Assembly (NCBI GenBank): GCA_036794395.1
Contig: DAIRGS010000240.1
Span: 1 to 11,062, forward strand
DNA length: 11,062 bases
Reading direction: 5' to 3'
Source of the DNA: DASXMX01 sp036794395
Lineage (GTDB): Bacteria; Planctomycetota; Phycisphaerae; Tepidisphaerales; Tepidisphaeraceae
The translations under genes were made by a program, and so were the position numbers. The notes under the pieces were generated by a model that saw only the letters and a list, made by a program, of their open reading frames with translations, made no database searches and had not been told where the DNA came from. Shown piece by piece: positions 1-7,006 of this stretch. Positions within the stretch are counted from its first letter, which is position 1; each line of letters begins with the position of its first letter.

Positions 1-68
1 GAAGTGAGGGAAGGGGATAAGGAGCAGCCTCCGAAACTGTCACACACCCCTGCGCGCCCGACAACCCC
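1..68. other. Short flank downstream of the PPC gene, possible start of a next minus-strand gene
   Basis: This stretch lies beyond the stop codon of the PPC-domain gene and continues out of the window. On the minus strand a GTG at 43-41 opens a 14-codon frame (beginning MTVSEAAPYP) that runs off the edge, with a G-rich stretch just upstream of it. It could be the start of a fourth gene in the operon, but 14 codons are too few to identify a family or to rule out chance. No terminator-like hairpin with a T tract is visible, so the operon may continue past the edge. Confidence 0.2.
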
Positions 69-1787
69 TCACTCGACAGTCCGGGTCGACGGTAAAGTCG
101 CAGGGGCAGTCGTTGGCCCATCCGCAGGTACCGTCAACCACGCATCCCACGTCTTCTCAATCCACTCCTGCCCCGCTTCCTTCTCCGGCCGCAACGAAAA
201 CATCGCCGGATACACCTCGGGCTTGGCGGGATCCGCGCTCAACACCATAAAATGCACCACGCCGCCAAACGGCTTGGCGCCCACACCCGCCGATAGAACC
301 AGTGTCACCTCGCCCCCCGCCGCCAGCACCTCCGCGCTGGTCGCACTCACGCCCTCCGGCAACCCCGTCGCCACAACCACCAGCCCACCGACGTGCCCGT
401 CCTTACGACTCACTTTCACTTTCACCGCCGTCGCCGCGCCGCGAACCACCCGATACGTCTGACTATCGATCAGCGCCTCAACGCTCGGCCGGGGTCGTTT
501 GATCCCAAGCCGGTAAACGTAGTCAGGCCCACCCTTATGAAACAGATCCGCCAGAACGACTGAATAGCGCCCGTCCGCCGGAGCCGTCCAATCCAGCGCC
601 GGGTCCGCCGGCCCCCCGCCCCCGTTGGCACTGGCCAGCAACTTCCCTTCACTGCTTTCAATCCGCAAGACCGCATCCAGCATCGAGTTCATCGCGCCCG
701 CGCGCACCTCAAACCGCAGCCGCTCGCCCTTCTTCGCGTCAATCCGAATTCGATGCTGACCGCCTGGCGCCCCAATAAGCCCTGAAATATTGACCGGCAG
801 AGGCACTACGACATCCGCCTTGCGGGCCTCGCTGTCGAGCCATTCCGGTTCATCCCCCACTTCCACCCGCAGCCAGCCGTCGCCACCTGGCGCCGGAACA
901 TTCAGATATTTCTCCACGCTCGTTATTGAATTGGCATCGACGCTCAACTCACCGCCAGTCCCCGACGCCGACAAATTCCACCCCAGCAGCCGAAGCGTCG
1001 CAGTGCAATTCCTCCGAACCCCGCTCGGCATGCAAAAATGCCCGACAGGCCCAGTCGTCAGATGGAGCCGGTAGATATCGGCCCGGCCTCCGGCCAATTT
1101 CACGTCCGCCGCCGGTGGATAGGCAAACGCCGAAACCCGAACCACGTACCGTCCCGCCTTATCGGCACGAAACGCCAGCATCGGATCAATGCCAAGCCCA
1201 TCATGCGCGAAGCCTACTTCGATGCCGTCCGCATCAAGCACATGCAGCATCGGATCAATCGGTGAACCAAGCCTCCGTCCCTGCACGCTGGCCACCAGGC
1301 ACGCCCCGGCCTCAAGCTCAACTGCGTAGCAATCCACATCGCCCGGCTTATCGAGCCGTCCATTGATCGTCACCGGAAGCTTCGCCACAACCTGAGCCTT
1401 GCCAAGTTGATCGTTCGGCTCAACCTCCATCACCTCGGGCCCATCACCAATCACAAAACAGCGGAGGTCCGATGCTCCATCGTCTCCATACAGTCGAATT
1501 AAATGGGGACCAATGTTTACGTCTTGATCGATTTTAAAAGTAAGTGATCCCGTCGCTTCGCCCGCGCTAACATGAATCCCCGGAGCATCCACCCACACGT
1601 GAACCGGCCACTTCTCAAACTTTCCAGTGGCGGTTACGGCAACAGTGCTCCCCCGTTGCCCACCCCCCGGAAACAGATAATCAAGTACGGGCGCAGCCGC
1701 GTTCGCACGCGCCCCCATCGCAATCAACACCGCCCCAGCAAGCATCCATTCTTCAAGCCCCGAAAACGTCCATCGCCCGCGCCTCAA
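69..1787 (-). CDS. Secreted protein with two PPC (bacterial pre-peptidase C-terminal) domains
   Basis: The 572-residue product starts at a TTG codon and probably begins with a signal peptide: an Arg-rich start, a hydrophobic stretch around residues 15-24 and an Ala-rich cleavage region near ANAAA. A first PPC-type domain spans about residues 121-245 and opens with the family hallmark EVEPND at 121-126. A second spans about 326-430. A beta-rich, Ig-like segment follows at about 435-535, and the end is a Thr/Pro/Ala-rich tail. PPC domains are small beta-sandwiches common in secreted proteins and rarely catalytic, and no protease active-site motif is visible. It is the third gene of the operon and overlaps the DUF1501 stop by four bases, which suggests translational coupling. 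An AAGGA (plus-strand positions 1797-1801) sits 9 bases before the TTG. An in-frame ATG at codon 15 (1745) is an alternative start, but it would remove the positively charged residues of the signal peptide. Its role is unknown; an accessory envelope or binding function for the operon is inference. Confidence 0.85.
   Translation of the reverse strand: MRRGRWTFSGLEEWMLAGAVLIAMGARANAAAPVLDYLFPGGGQRGSTVAVTATGKFEKWPVHVWVDAPGIHVSAGEATGSLTFKIDQDVNIGPHLIRLYGDDGASDLRCFVIGDGPEVMEVEPNDQLGKAQVVAKLPVTINGRLDKPGDVDCYAVELEAGACLVASVQGRRLGSPIDPMLHVLDADGIEVGFAHDGLGIDPMLAFRADKAGRYVVRVSAFAYPPAADVKLAGGRADIYRLHLTTGPVGHFCMPSGVRRNCTATLRLLGWNLSASGTGGELSVDANSITSVEKYLNVPAPGGDGWLRVEVGDEPEWLDSEARKADVVVPLPVNISGLIGAPGGQHRIRIDAKKGERLRFEVRAGAMNSMLDAVLRIESSEGKLLASANGGGGPADPALDWTAPADGRYSVVLADLFHKGGPDYVYRLGIKRPRPSVEALIDSQTYRVVRGAATAVKVKVSRKDGHVGGLVVVATGLPEGVSATSAEVLAAGGEVTLVLSAGVGAKPFGGVVHFMVLSADPAKPEVYPAMFSLRPEKEAGQEWIEKTWDAWLTVPADGPTTAPATLPSTRTVE
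1784..1787 (-). promoter_or_regulatory. TTGA stop/start overlap
   Basis: On the minus strand the four bases TTGA contain both the TTG start of the PPC gene and the TGA stop of the DUF1501 gene. This is the TTG version of the usual ATGA overlap and suggests that translation of the PPC protein depends on ribosomes finishing the DUF1501 reading frame. Confidence 0.7.
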
Positions 1788-3127
1788 GCGAATAGTTCCT
1801 TGATCGGCTGCCCCCCGGTCACCAGCTGCACCGGCCGACCCGTATTGGTGTGCAGAAGCTCAGTCGGATCAATCCCCATCTTCATGTAAAGCGACGCGGC
1901 AAAGTCCTCTGGCGAATGAACATTATCGCACGCGTAGTACCCATTGGCATCCGTTGCCCCAATGACCTGCCCACGCGGAATTCCCGCCCCCGCCGCCAGA
2001 ATCGACATCGCGTGCGGCCAATGATCTCTTCCCGCGTCCTTATTCACCTTGGGCGTCCGGCCAAATTCCCCAAGGCACAGCACCAGGGTCGAATCCAGCA
2101 GCCCGCGCTGATCCAGATCCGTAATCAGCGCCGACAACCCCTGATCCAGACTCCCCGTCTGCGGCCCCCTAAAGCTCTTGAAAATTGTCTTGTGATGATC
2201 CCACCCGCCGCTGTAACACGTCACAAACGAAACCCCCACCTCAACCAGCCGCCGGCACAACAGCAGCCGCTGTCCGAAATCAGTCCGGCCATACTGATCG
2301 CGTACCGCATCGGATTCCTTCGAAATATCAAACGCCGCCTGCGCCTCGGGCGAAGTCACCAAACTCAGCGCCTGCTGATAATTCCCATCAAACCCAACCG
2401 CCGGGTCGTCGGCCACTTCACCAAGCCGCGCCAGCCGATCCAGCGATTGCCGAAGCTGCTGCCGGCTCGTCTCCCGCCCCTCGGCGATCTGCGACGGCAA
2501 CACCACATCGCGCACGCGGAAATCCGCACGGTTTGGCGATCCCTTAATCACGAACGGCGCATGCCGTGCACCCAGGAAATTCGGCCCGCCCGATCGCGTC
2601 ATCTCCGGCGTGGTCATATACGCCGGCAGCCCATTATGAATCCCCCGCTTCCATGAAACCACCGACCCATACGACGGGTGAAACGTCACAAACGCCCCGC
2701 ACCCCACCGGCACCGGCGTCGGCGCGCCCGTCATCATGTAGTGATTGCCGCCCCCGTGATTCGGATCTTTGTGACACACCGAACGAATCACCGTGAACTT
2801 GTCGGCAACCTTCGCCAGCTTCGGAATCGATTGCGAAAAATGCACCCCTGGCACCGCAGTCGGAATGGATTTAAGCTCACCCCGCACATCCATCGGCGCA
2901 TTTGGTTTCGGATCAAACGACTCAAAATGGCTCGGCCCGCCATCCAGCCAGATCAAAATACAGTTGACCGTATTCGCAGTCGCCTTGCCCTGCGCCAGCG
3001 CCGCCTCGGTTGCCGCTGCCCGCCGCTGAATCAGATTCACAAAGCTAAGGCCAAACAGCGCCCCCACCCCCAGCTGAAGGAAATCCCGCCGCGGCGTCCC
3101 TTCACAATTGCGACTAAGTTCAGCCAT
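1784..3127 (-). CDS. DUF1501 family protein with a Tat signal
   Basis: A 447-residue product of typical DUF1501 length. The N-terminus carries a twin-arginine signal (PRRDFLQLG, arginines at residues 13-14) followed by a hydrophobic stretch to about residue 33, so the protein is probably exported folded by the Tat system. DUF1501 is related to the alkaline phosphatase/sulfatase superfamily. The family's conserved stretches are visible: LDGGPSHFESFDPKP at 61-75, an HGGGNHY stretch in the following segment, and GEFGRTP at 353-359 followed by RDHWPH at 367-372, where His and Asp residues could bind metal. The reaction and substrate are unknown. DUF1501 genes are routinely found beside DUF1549/DUF1553 genes in planctomycetes, as here. 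I chose the ATG at 3127 because an AAAAGGA lies 6 bases upstream of it. An ATG at 3160 would add 11 residues (total 458) and has only a G-run in front of it. Confidence 0.9.
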   Translation of the reverse strand: MAELSRNCEGTPRRDFLQLGVGALFGLSFVNLIQRRAAATEAALAQGKATANTVNCILIWLDGGPSHFESFDPKPNAPMDVRGELKSIPTAVPGVHFSQSIPKLAKVADKFTVIRSVCHKDPNHGGGNHYMMTGAPTPVPVGCGAFVTFHPSYGSVVSWKRGIHNGLPAYMTTPEMTRSGGPNFLGARHAPFVIKGSPNRADFRVRDVVLPSQIAEGRETSRQQLRQSLDRLARLGEVADDPAVGFDGNYQQALSLVTSPEAQAAFDISKESDAVRDQYGRTDFGQRLLLCRRLVEVGVSFVTCYSGGWDHHKTIFKSFRGPQTGSLDQGLSALITDLDQRGLLDSTLVLCLGEFGRTPKVNKDAGRDHWPHAMSILAAGAGIPRGQVIGATDANGYYACDNVHSPEDFAASLYMKMGIDPTELLHTNTGRPVQLVTGGQPIKELFA

Positions 3128-3133
3128 TGTCAG

Positions 3134-3140
3134 TCCTTTT
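3134..3140 (-). promoter_or_regulatory. Ribosome binding site that decides the DUF1501 start
   Basis: Read on the minus strand this is AAAAGGA, placed 6 bases before the ATG at 3127. It makes that ATG a better start than the ATG at 3160, which would lengthen the region ahead of the twin-arginine motif. It lies 50 to 56 bases beyond the tag stop (3190-3192) of the preceding gene. Confidence 0.6.
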
Positions 3141-3189
3141 CGCCGGCACCCTGTAATCATTAGGCCCCCACGACCGATTCGTTGAAGGC

Positions 3190-6100
3190 CTAATGATTGA
3201 ACACAAACTCCGCCGAGTTAAGCAGTGCCCACATGACATCCTCAGTCGCACTTTGCCGCGTCGCACCCGAAGCACTGAACGCGCCCATCGCAATCGTCCG
3301 CTCCTCATCTGTCGGATATCGGCAATACACCGCCAGATACAGTTCCGTGACAATCTCCGCCGGCGACTTAGGCCCTTTGGACAACAGCGCCGCCCGTCCG
3401 CTCGAATCGGTAATCTTTGCCGTAAGTCGAGTTGAATTCATCAGGTGCAGTGCCTGCACGATGCTCCCATCCCGATCCCGTTCGCAAGGCGGGTCCGCAG
3501 AGGAATTCGGCCGGGCGAACGCATCCAGAAAATCTGACTCCAGCCGATTGTTCCACACCAAGGCCGCCCGGCTCCCCGGCGCTAAGCCCGGCAACGGTTC
3601 CGAAACACCCGTCACCTCGGTCACCGCATCCAGCAACGCCTCCGCCGAGGGCCGATGCCGATACCACCGCGAAAAGTTTTTCGTGTCCCGCAAATTGCTC
3701 TCATTCGCCAATGAGCTCGTTTGATAGGTCCGCGATCGAAGAATCGTCCGAATCAGATGCTTGATGTCGAAGCCATGCGCTACGAAATCATTGGCCAGCG
3801 CCGCCAGCAGCGCATCATCTGTGGCTGGATTTGAGATCCGCAAATCATCCACCGGCTGAACGATGCCCCGCCCCATCAATTCACCCCATACCCGATTCAC
3901 CAATGCCCGCGCAAAAAATGGATTCTCCGGCCGCGTCATCCATTCAGCCAGCGCCTCGCGCGGATCGTGCGATTCATCCAGCTTAACCGCCGGCCCATCA
4001 AGCGCCCGCGGATGCATCACTTCCCCGCTCACGGGATGCGTCAGTTCTCCCCCAGGTGCAAACCACACATATTCCGCCTCCCCCGAAATCGGCGCGGAAA
4101 TCCCCTGTCCTTTTCTTTTCAGCTCACTGAAAAACGCCGCGAGCTGATAAAAATCGTCCTGGCTCCATTTCTCATTCGGATGGTGATGACATTTGGCGCA
4201 CTCAAGCCGAACCCCCAGGAAGACCTGGCTGAATAGCGTCGTCAGATCCGCCGGCTCCCGTCGATCCCGGTAGATCACCACCGGCCCATCCCGATGCGTG
4301 CTTCCCTCGGCTAACACAATCTCCCGCGCAAACTGGTCGTATGGCTTATTCTGCCGGAAGCACTCTCGCAGCCACTGATCAAAGATATAGACGCTCTTAA
4401 CACCCACTCGAAACGGATTGGGCCGCAGCAGATCCGCCCACTTGCCCGACCAGCAGTCGCCATATCGCGGGTCGGCCAGCAGTTGATCGATCAGCTTTCC
4501 CCGCTTTTCAGGATCATGGCTTTCAAGAAACGCCCGGCTCTGTTGTGGCGTAGGCAGTGTTCCAACGACATCCAGTGATGCCCGCCGCAGAAACTCCCCA
4601 TCACTGCACGTCCCTGATGGCAAAATCCCCAGGCTTTTGAGCCGCTCATGCGAGAGCCGATCGATAAAATTGTTTACCGGAAGCGACGCATACTCCGAGT
4701 CCGGCAGCAACTGATCCGTCGGAACCGTGATGCGCGCCACATCCACCAATCCCATGTATCGCGCAACGATCGCCGTCTCGCCCGTGACAGACCCGGTGCG
4801 GGCAACCCCGTCTTCGCTGACCTTCGCCACTTCCTTGTCATTGCTGATGAAATCCGCCAACTGCGTCACATCGCGCGAAGTTCCATCCGAATACCGCGCC
4901 TTCACATGCAGCGGCTGAACCACGCCCCGACCATACCGACCCTCCCGCGGTTGAACGTCAATCCCCACCAATGCCGCCTCGCCCGGCCGAGCGAACGGCA
5001 TCCCTTCTTCGATCCACCGCACCAGCAGGTGATACCCATCCGAGTCCTTGTCCAGCCGCCTTCCACCGCCGTGCTCCACGCTCAACGTAGGCTTCTTCAA
5101 CAACAAGCTCTCTTCCGGAGCGGCTGCAAATACTCGCCGACCACCCGCGCTTTTCACGATCGCGCGAAAATCCGATTTCGGGTCATAAGCGAACACCGAC
5201 AACTTGAACCCCGATTGCCCCGAAGGCTTGGCATGACACGACCCCGCATTACACCCCGCCCGACTCAAGATCGGCATCACATCGTTCACAAAACTCACCG
5301 TCGCCGGCGCTGAAGCGCCCGTAACCTTCTCCCCAGCCAAAAGTTTTTCGGCCAGTTTGGTTGTTGCCGACGACCACGTATAAACCAGCCCATCGTGATC
5401 CCCGCCATAGATTGTTCCATCCCGACCCACCGCGATCGACGACAACACATCAGCCGCCCCGGCAAATGTTTTGACGGCGCTGTCCTTGTTGTCTATCGAT
5501 GAGAATCGCGCCACCCCATCTTCTCCGCTCGAAACCAGCACCTTGTCATTGACCCAGGCCAGATCCGTAATCCCCGCCGGGCTCGTCAGCAATGCAGTCG
5601 TCTGCTCATGCGTCTTGCGATCCCAGATCTTAATTTCCCGATCGGCCCCGGCCGACGCGATCAATTTGCCATTGGGGCTCAACACCACCGACATCACCTG
5701 CGCAACATGTCCTTCAAATTTCGCCAACTCTTTTCCGGTGCCCAGATCCCACGCTTTAACGAACTTATCCGCCCCTGCCGTATACAACGTTCCGTCCGCC
5801 GCCATCTTCATCGAAAACACCGCGTCCGCATGCGCCACCCAATCATTGAGCGGCTTCCCATCCTCCACACTCCACACGCGTATAATCCCCGGAAACGCCG
5901 GCTCCCCTCCACCGCCAAGAATCCGCTGCCCGTCCGGCGTAAACGCCACCGCCGTCACCCGGCCGGCAAAACCACCTAAAGTTCGAAGAGGCTCGGCGCT
6001 CTTCAGATCCCACAACCGAATCTGGCGAAATCCCCCGGACGCAAGCACAGACCCGTCCTCACTCCATGCCAGCGAAAAAACCATCTCGTTTGGAGTAAAC

Positions 6101-6753
6101 GTTTCAAACTCAACCGGCCGGTCCTTCTTGGTGAGATCAAACACCACAATCCGATCCCCCCGCCCCACGGCCAGCCGCTTCTGGTCGTGCGACAAACACA
6201 CCGCCAAAACCGGCCGGTAGTCGGCGGGCAGCGCGCGAAGCGTCACCGGCCTGGTCGTCGGAATCGCCGCCACGCTTCGTGACAGAAGAATCTTTTCATC
6301 CCAGGCCGCCCCCGCGGCAATCCATTCCCGAATCGTCGCGACCTCCGCCCCGCTCAACTGATGCTTGGGCGGCATATGTGGATCGGCCTGCGACTCCAGC
6401 GCCGTCGCCAGCATACTTTCCCCCGGCCGCCCCGGAACCAGCACCTTCCCATCATCGCCTCCCGCCAGTGCCGCCGGCCTTGAAGCAAGCGTCAGCCCGC
6501 CCTTCTTCTTCTCCGGACTGTGGCACGTGTAACAATTCTCCCGCAGAACGACCATCGCCCGCCCCGTCAACTCCTCCGATGCCCGCGCCGCAGGTTGGGC
6601 CTCGGGAATCGATGCCGTAACCGCCTGCCCCGCCGCCGGCACCCCGGTGCTCAGCACCATCCCCACCAGCCCGAAAAACCATCCGGCACGCCCAACCATA
6701 TTGAGCAGTACCCACAAAAGCTCTGGGTGTGGCGTGCTCGACACCGCAACCAT
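3190..6753 (-). CDS. Planctomycete cytochrome C / WD40 / Big_2 / DUF1549 / DUF1553 fusion protein
   Basis: A 1187-residue exported protein. A hydrophobic segment at about 25-38 ending near AAGQA (40-44) looks like a signal peptide. A Planctomycete-cytochrome-C-type domain follows, with the heme motif CYTCH at 74-78 and a possible distal ligand in MPP at 127-129. Residues about 180-462 contain seven WD40-like repeats ending in motifs such as LWDL, AWDL and IWDR, consistent with one seven-bladed propeller. Next come a CX4CH motif (GCNAGSCH, C501, C506, H507), a Big_2-like Ig domain at about 594-680, DUF1549 at about 688-895 with a third motif CAKCHHH (C852, C855, H856), and DUF1553 from about 900 to the end. 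DUF1549/DUF1553 proteins often start near the CX4CH segment, so residues before about 485 look like a fused cytochrome-WD40 module. Heme attachment and electron transfer are inferred from the motifs; the substrate is unknown. It is the first gene of the operon, 62 bases before the DUF1501 start. The ATG at 6753 follows a GGGGATGA; an ATG at codon 19 would leave a shorter signal peptide. Confidence 0.9.
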   Translation of the reverse strand: MVAVSSTPHPELLWVLLNMVGRAGWFFGLVGMVLSTGVPAAGQAVTASIPEAQPAARASEELTGRAMVVLRENCYTCHSPEKKKGGLTLASRPAALAGGDDGKVLVPGRPGESMLATALESQADPHMPPKHQLSGAEVATIREWIAAGAAWDEKILLSRSVAAIPTTRPVTLRALPADYRPVLAVCLSHDQKRLAVGRGDRIVVFDLTKKDRPVEFETFTPNEMVFSLAWSEDGSVLASGGFRQIRLWDLKSAEPLRTLGGFAGRVTAVAFTPDGQRILGGGGEPAFPGIIRVWSVEDGKPLNDWVAHADAVFSMKMAADGTLYTAGADKFVKAWDLGTGKELAKFEGHVAQVMSVVLSPNGKLIASAGADREIKIWDRKTHEQTTALLTSPAGITDLAWVNDKVLVSSGEDGVARFSSIDNKDSAVKTFAGAADVLSSIAVGRDGTIYGGDHDGLVYTWSSATTKLAEKLLAGEKVTGASAPATVSFVNDVMPILSRAGCNAGSCHAKPSGQSGFKLSVFAYDPKSDFRAIVKSAGGRRVFAAAPEESLLLKKPTLSVEHGGGRRLDKDSDGYHLLVRWIEEGMPFARPGEAALVGIDVQPREGRYGRGVVQPLHVKARYSDGTSRDVTQLADFISNDKEVAKVSEDGVARTGSVTGETAIVARYMGLVDVARITVPTDQLLPDSEYASLPVNNFIDRLSHERLKSLGILPSGTCSDGEFLRRASLDVVGTLPTPQQSRAFLESHDPEKRGKLIDQLLADPRYGDCWSGKWADLLRPNPFRVGVKSVYIFDQWLRECFRQNKPYDQFAREIVLAEGSTHRDGPVVIYRDRREPADLTTLFSQVFLGVRLECAKCHHHPNEKWSQDDFYQLAAFFSELKRKGQGISAPISGEAEYVWFAPGGELTHPVSGEVMHPRALDGPAVKLDESHDPREALAEWMTRPENPFFARALVNRVWGELMGRGIVQPVDDLRISNPATDDALLAALANDFVAHGFDIKHLIRTILRSRTYQTSSLANESNLRDTKNFSRWYRHRPSAEALLDAVTEVTGVSEPLPGLAPGSRAALVWNNRLESDFLDAFARPNSSADPPCERDRDGSIVQALHLMNSTRLTAKITDSSGRAALLSKGPKSPAEIVTELYLAVYCRYPTDEERTIAMGAFSASGATRQSATEDVMWALLNSAEFVFNH

Positions 6754-6778
6754 TCATCCCCAATGTGATGTCAAAACA

Positions 6779-6840
6779 GAAATGGGGCGCGCTGAGACGT
6801 TTTGGGGCGCGCCCAACGAGGTGGGGGCGCGCCCCATTTC
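6779..6840. repeat. Perfect 14-bp inverted repeat enclosing three GCGCGC cores spaced 20 bp apart
   Basis: The left arm GAAATGGGGCGCGC (6779-6792) is the exact reverse complement of the right arm GCGCGCCCCATTTC (6827-6840). The 34-base spacer contains a third core, GGGCGCGCCC (6805-6814), whose centre coincides with the centre of the whole repeat (6809.5). The string GGGGCGCGC therefore starts at 6784, 6804 and 6824, a spacing of exactly 20 bp. The third copy extends to a perfect 12-bp palindrome, GGGGCGCGCCCC at 6824-6835. The regular spacing of about two helical turns, the shared symmetry and the location between divergent genes suggest an operator for a protein that binds several adjacent sites. 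A small mobile or repetitive intergenic element is the main alternative. No T tract follows, so it is not a standard terminator. Confidence 0.7.
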
Positions 6841-6994
6841 CAGTTGGGTAACCCACGATCGAGCCGCAATGCCGCGTTTCAGCCCAGCCATGACAACCAC
6901 TTGCGCACTCTTTGGGTGTCGGCAAATCTGGCGGAGCGGTGACTTTAGGGAAGCTTTCTGACACGATAACGTACTAAGAGCGTGGCGGGGTCAT

Positions 6995-7003
6995 GAGAGA
7001 GGG
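6995..7003 (+). promoter_or_regulatory. Ribosome binding site of the LEPR-XLL gene
   Basis: GAGAGAGGG ends 3 bases before the ATG at 7007. The spacing is a little short, but no other in-frame start is available nearby, and this start places the LEPR-XLL motif at residues 28-34, where it is expected. Confidence 0.5.
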
Positions 7004-7006
7004 TCT

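Larger units (their letters stand above)
6754..7006. promoter_or_regulatory. Divergent intergenic region between the DUF1549 operon and the LEPR-XLL gene
   Basis: This 253-base gap separates two gene starts pointing away from each other, so both promoters should lie here. The half nearer the minus-strand operon carries the symmetric GCGCGC array (6779-6840). The other half, about 6841-7000, has no strong repeat. A possible but weak plus-strand promoter is TTGCGC at 6901-6906 with AAATCT at 6924-6929, 17 bases apart. A perfect TTGACA faces the minus-strand gene at 6774-6769, but no matching -10 box follows at the right distance. Confidence 0.55.

Noticed and set aside
1..43. Possible 14-codon start of a further minus-strand gene at the left edge
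   Set aside because: It is too short to assign, and the G-rich stretch before its GTG is not a convincing ribosome binding site; mentioned only as a possibility in the edge feature.
1850..2656. Plus-strand frame of 268 codons opposite DUF1501
   Set aside because: The composition is the typical shadow of a GC-rich gene (Arg, Pro and His excess), and the opposite strand encodes all conserved DUF1501 motifs.
4648..5313. Long plus-strand frame of 221 codons within the DUF1549 gene
   Set aside because: Its product is Arg/His/Pro-rich without domain features, as expected from an antisense frame of a GC-rich gene, and the minus strand encodes recognisable conserved domains.
6769..6774. Perfect minus-strand TTGACA as a -35 box for the DUF1549 operon
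   Set aside because: The -10 position at 16-18 bases spacing falls at the start of the coding region and has no TATAAT-like sequence.
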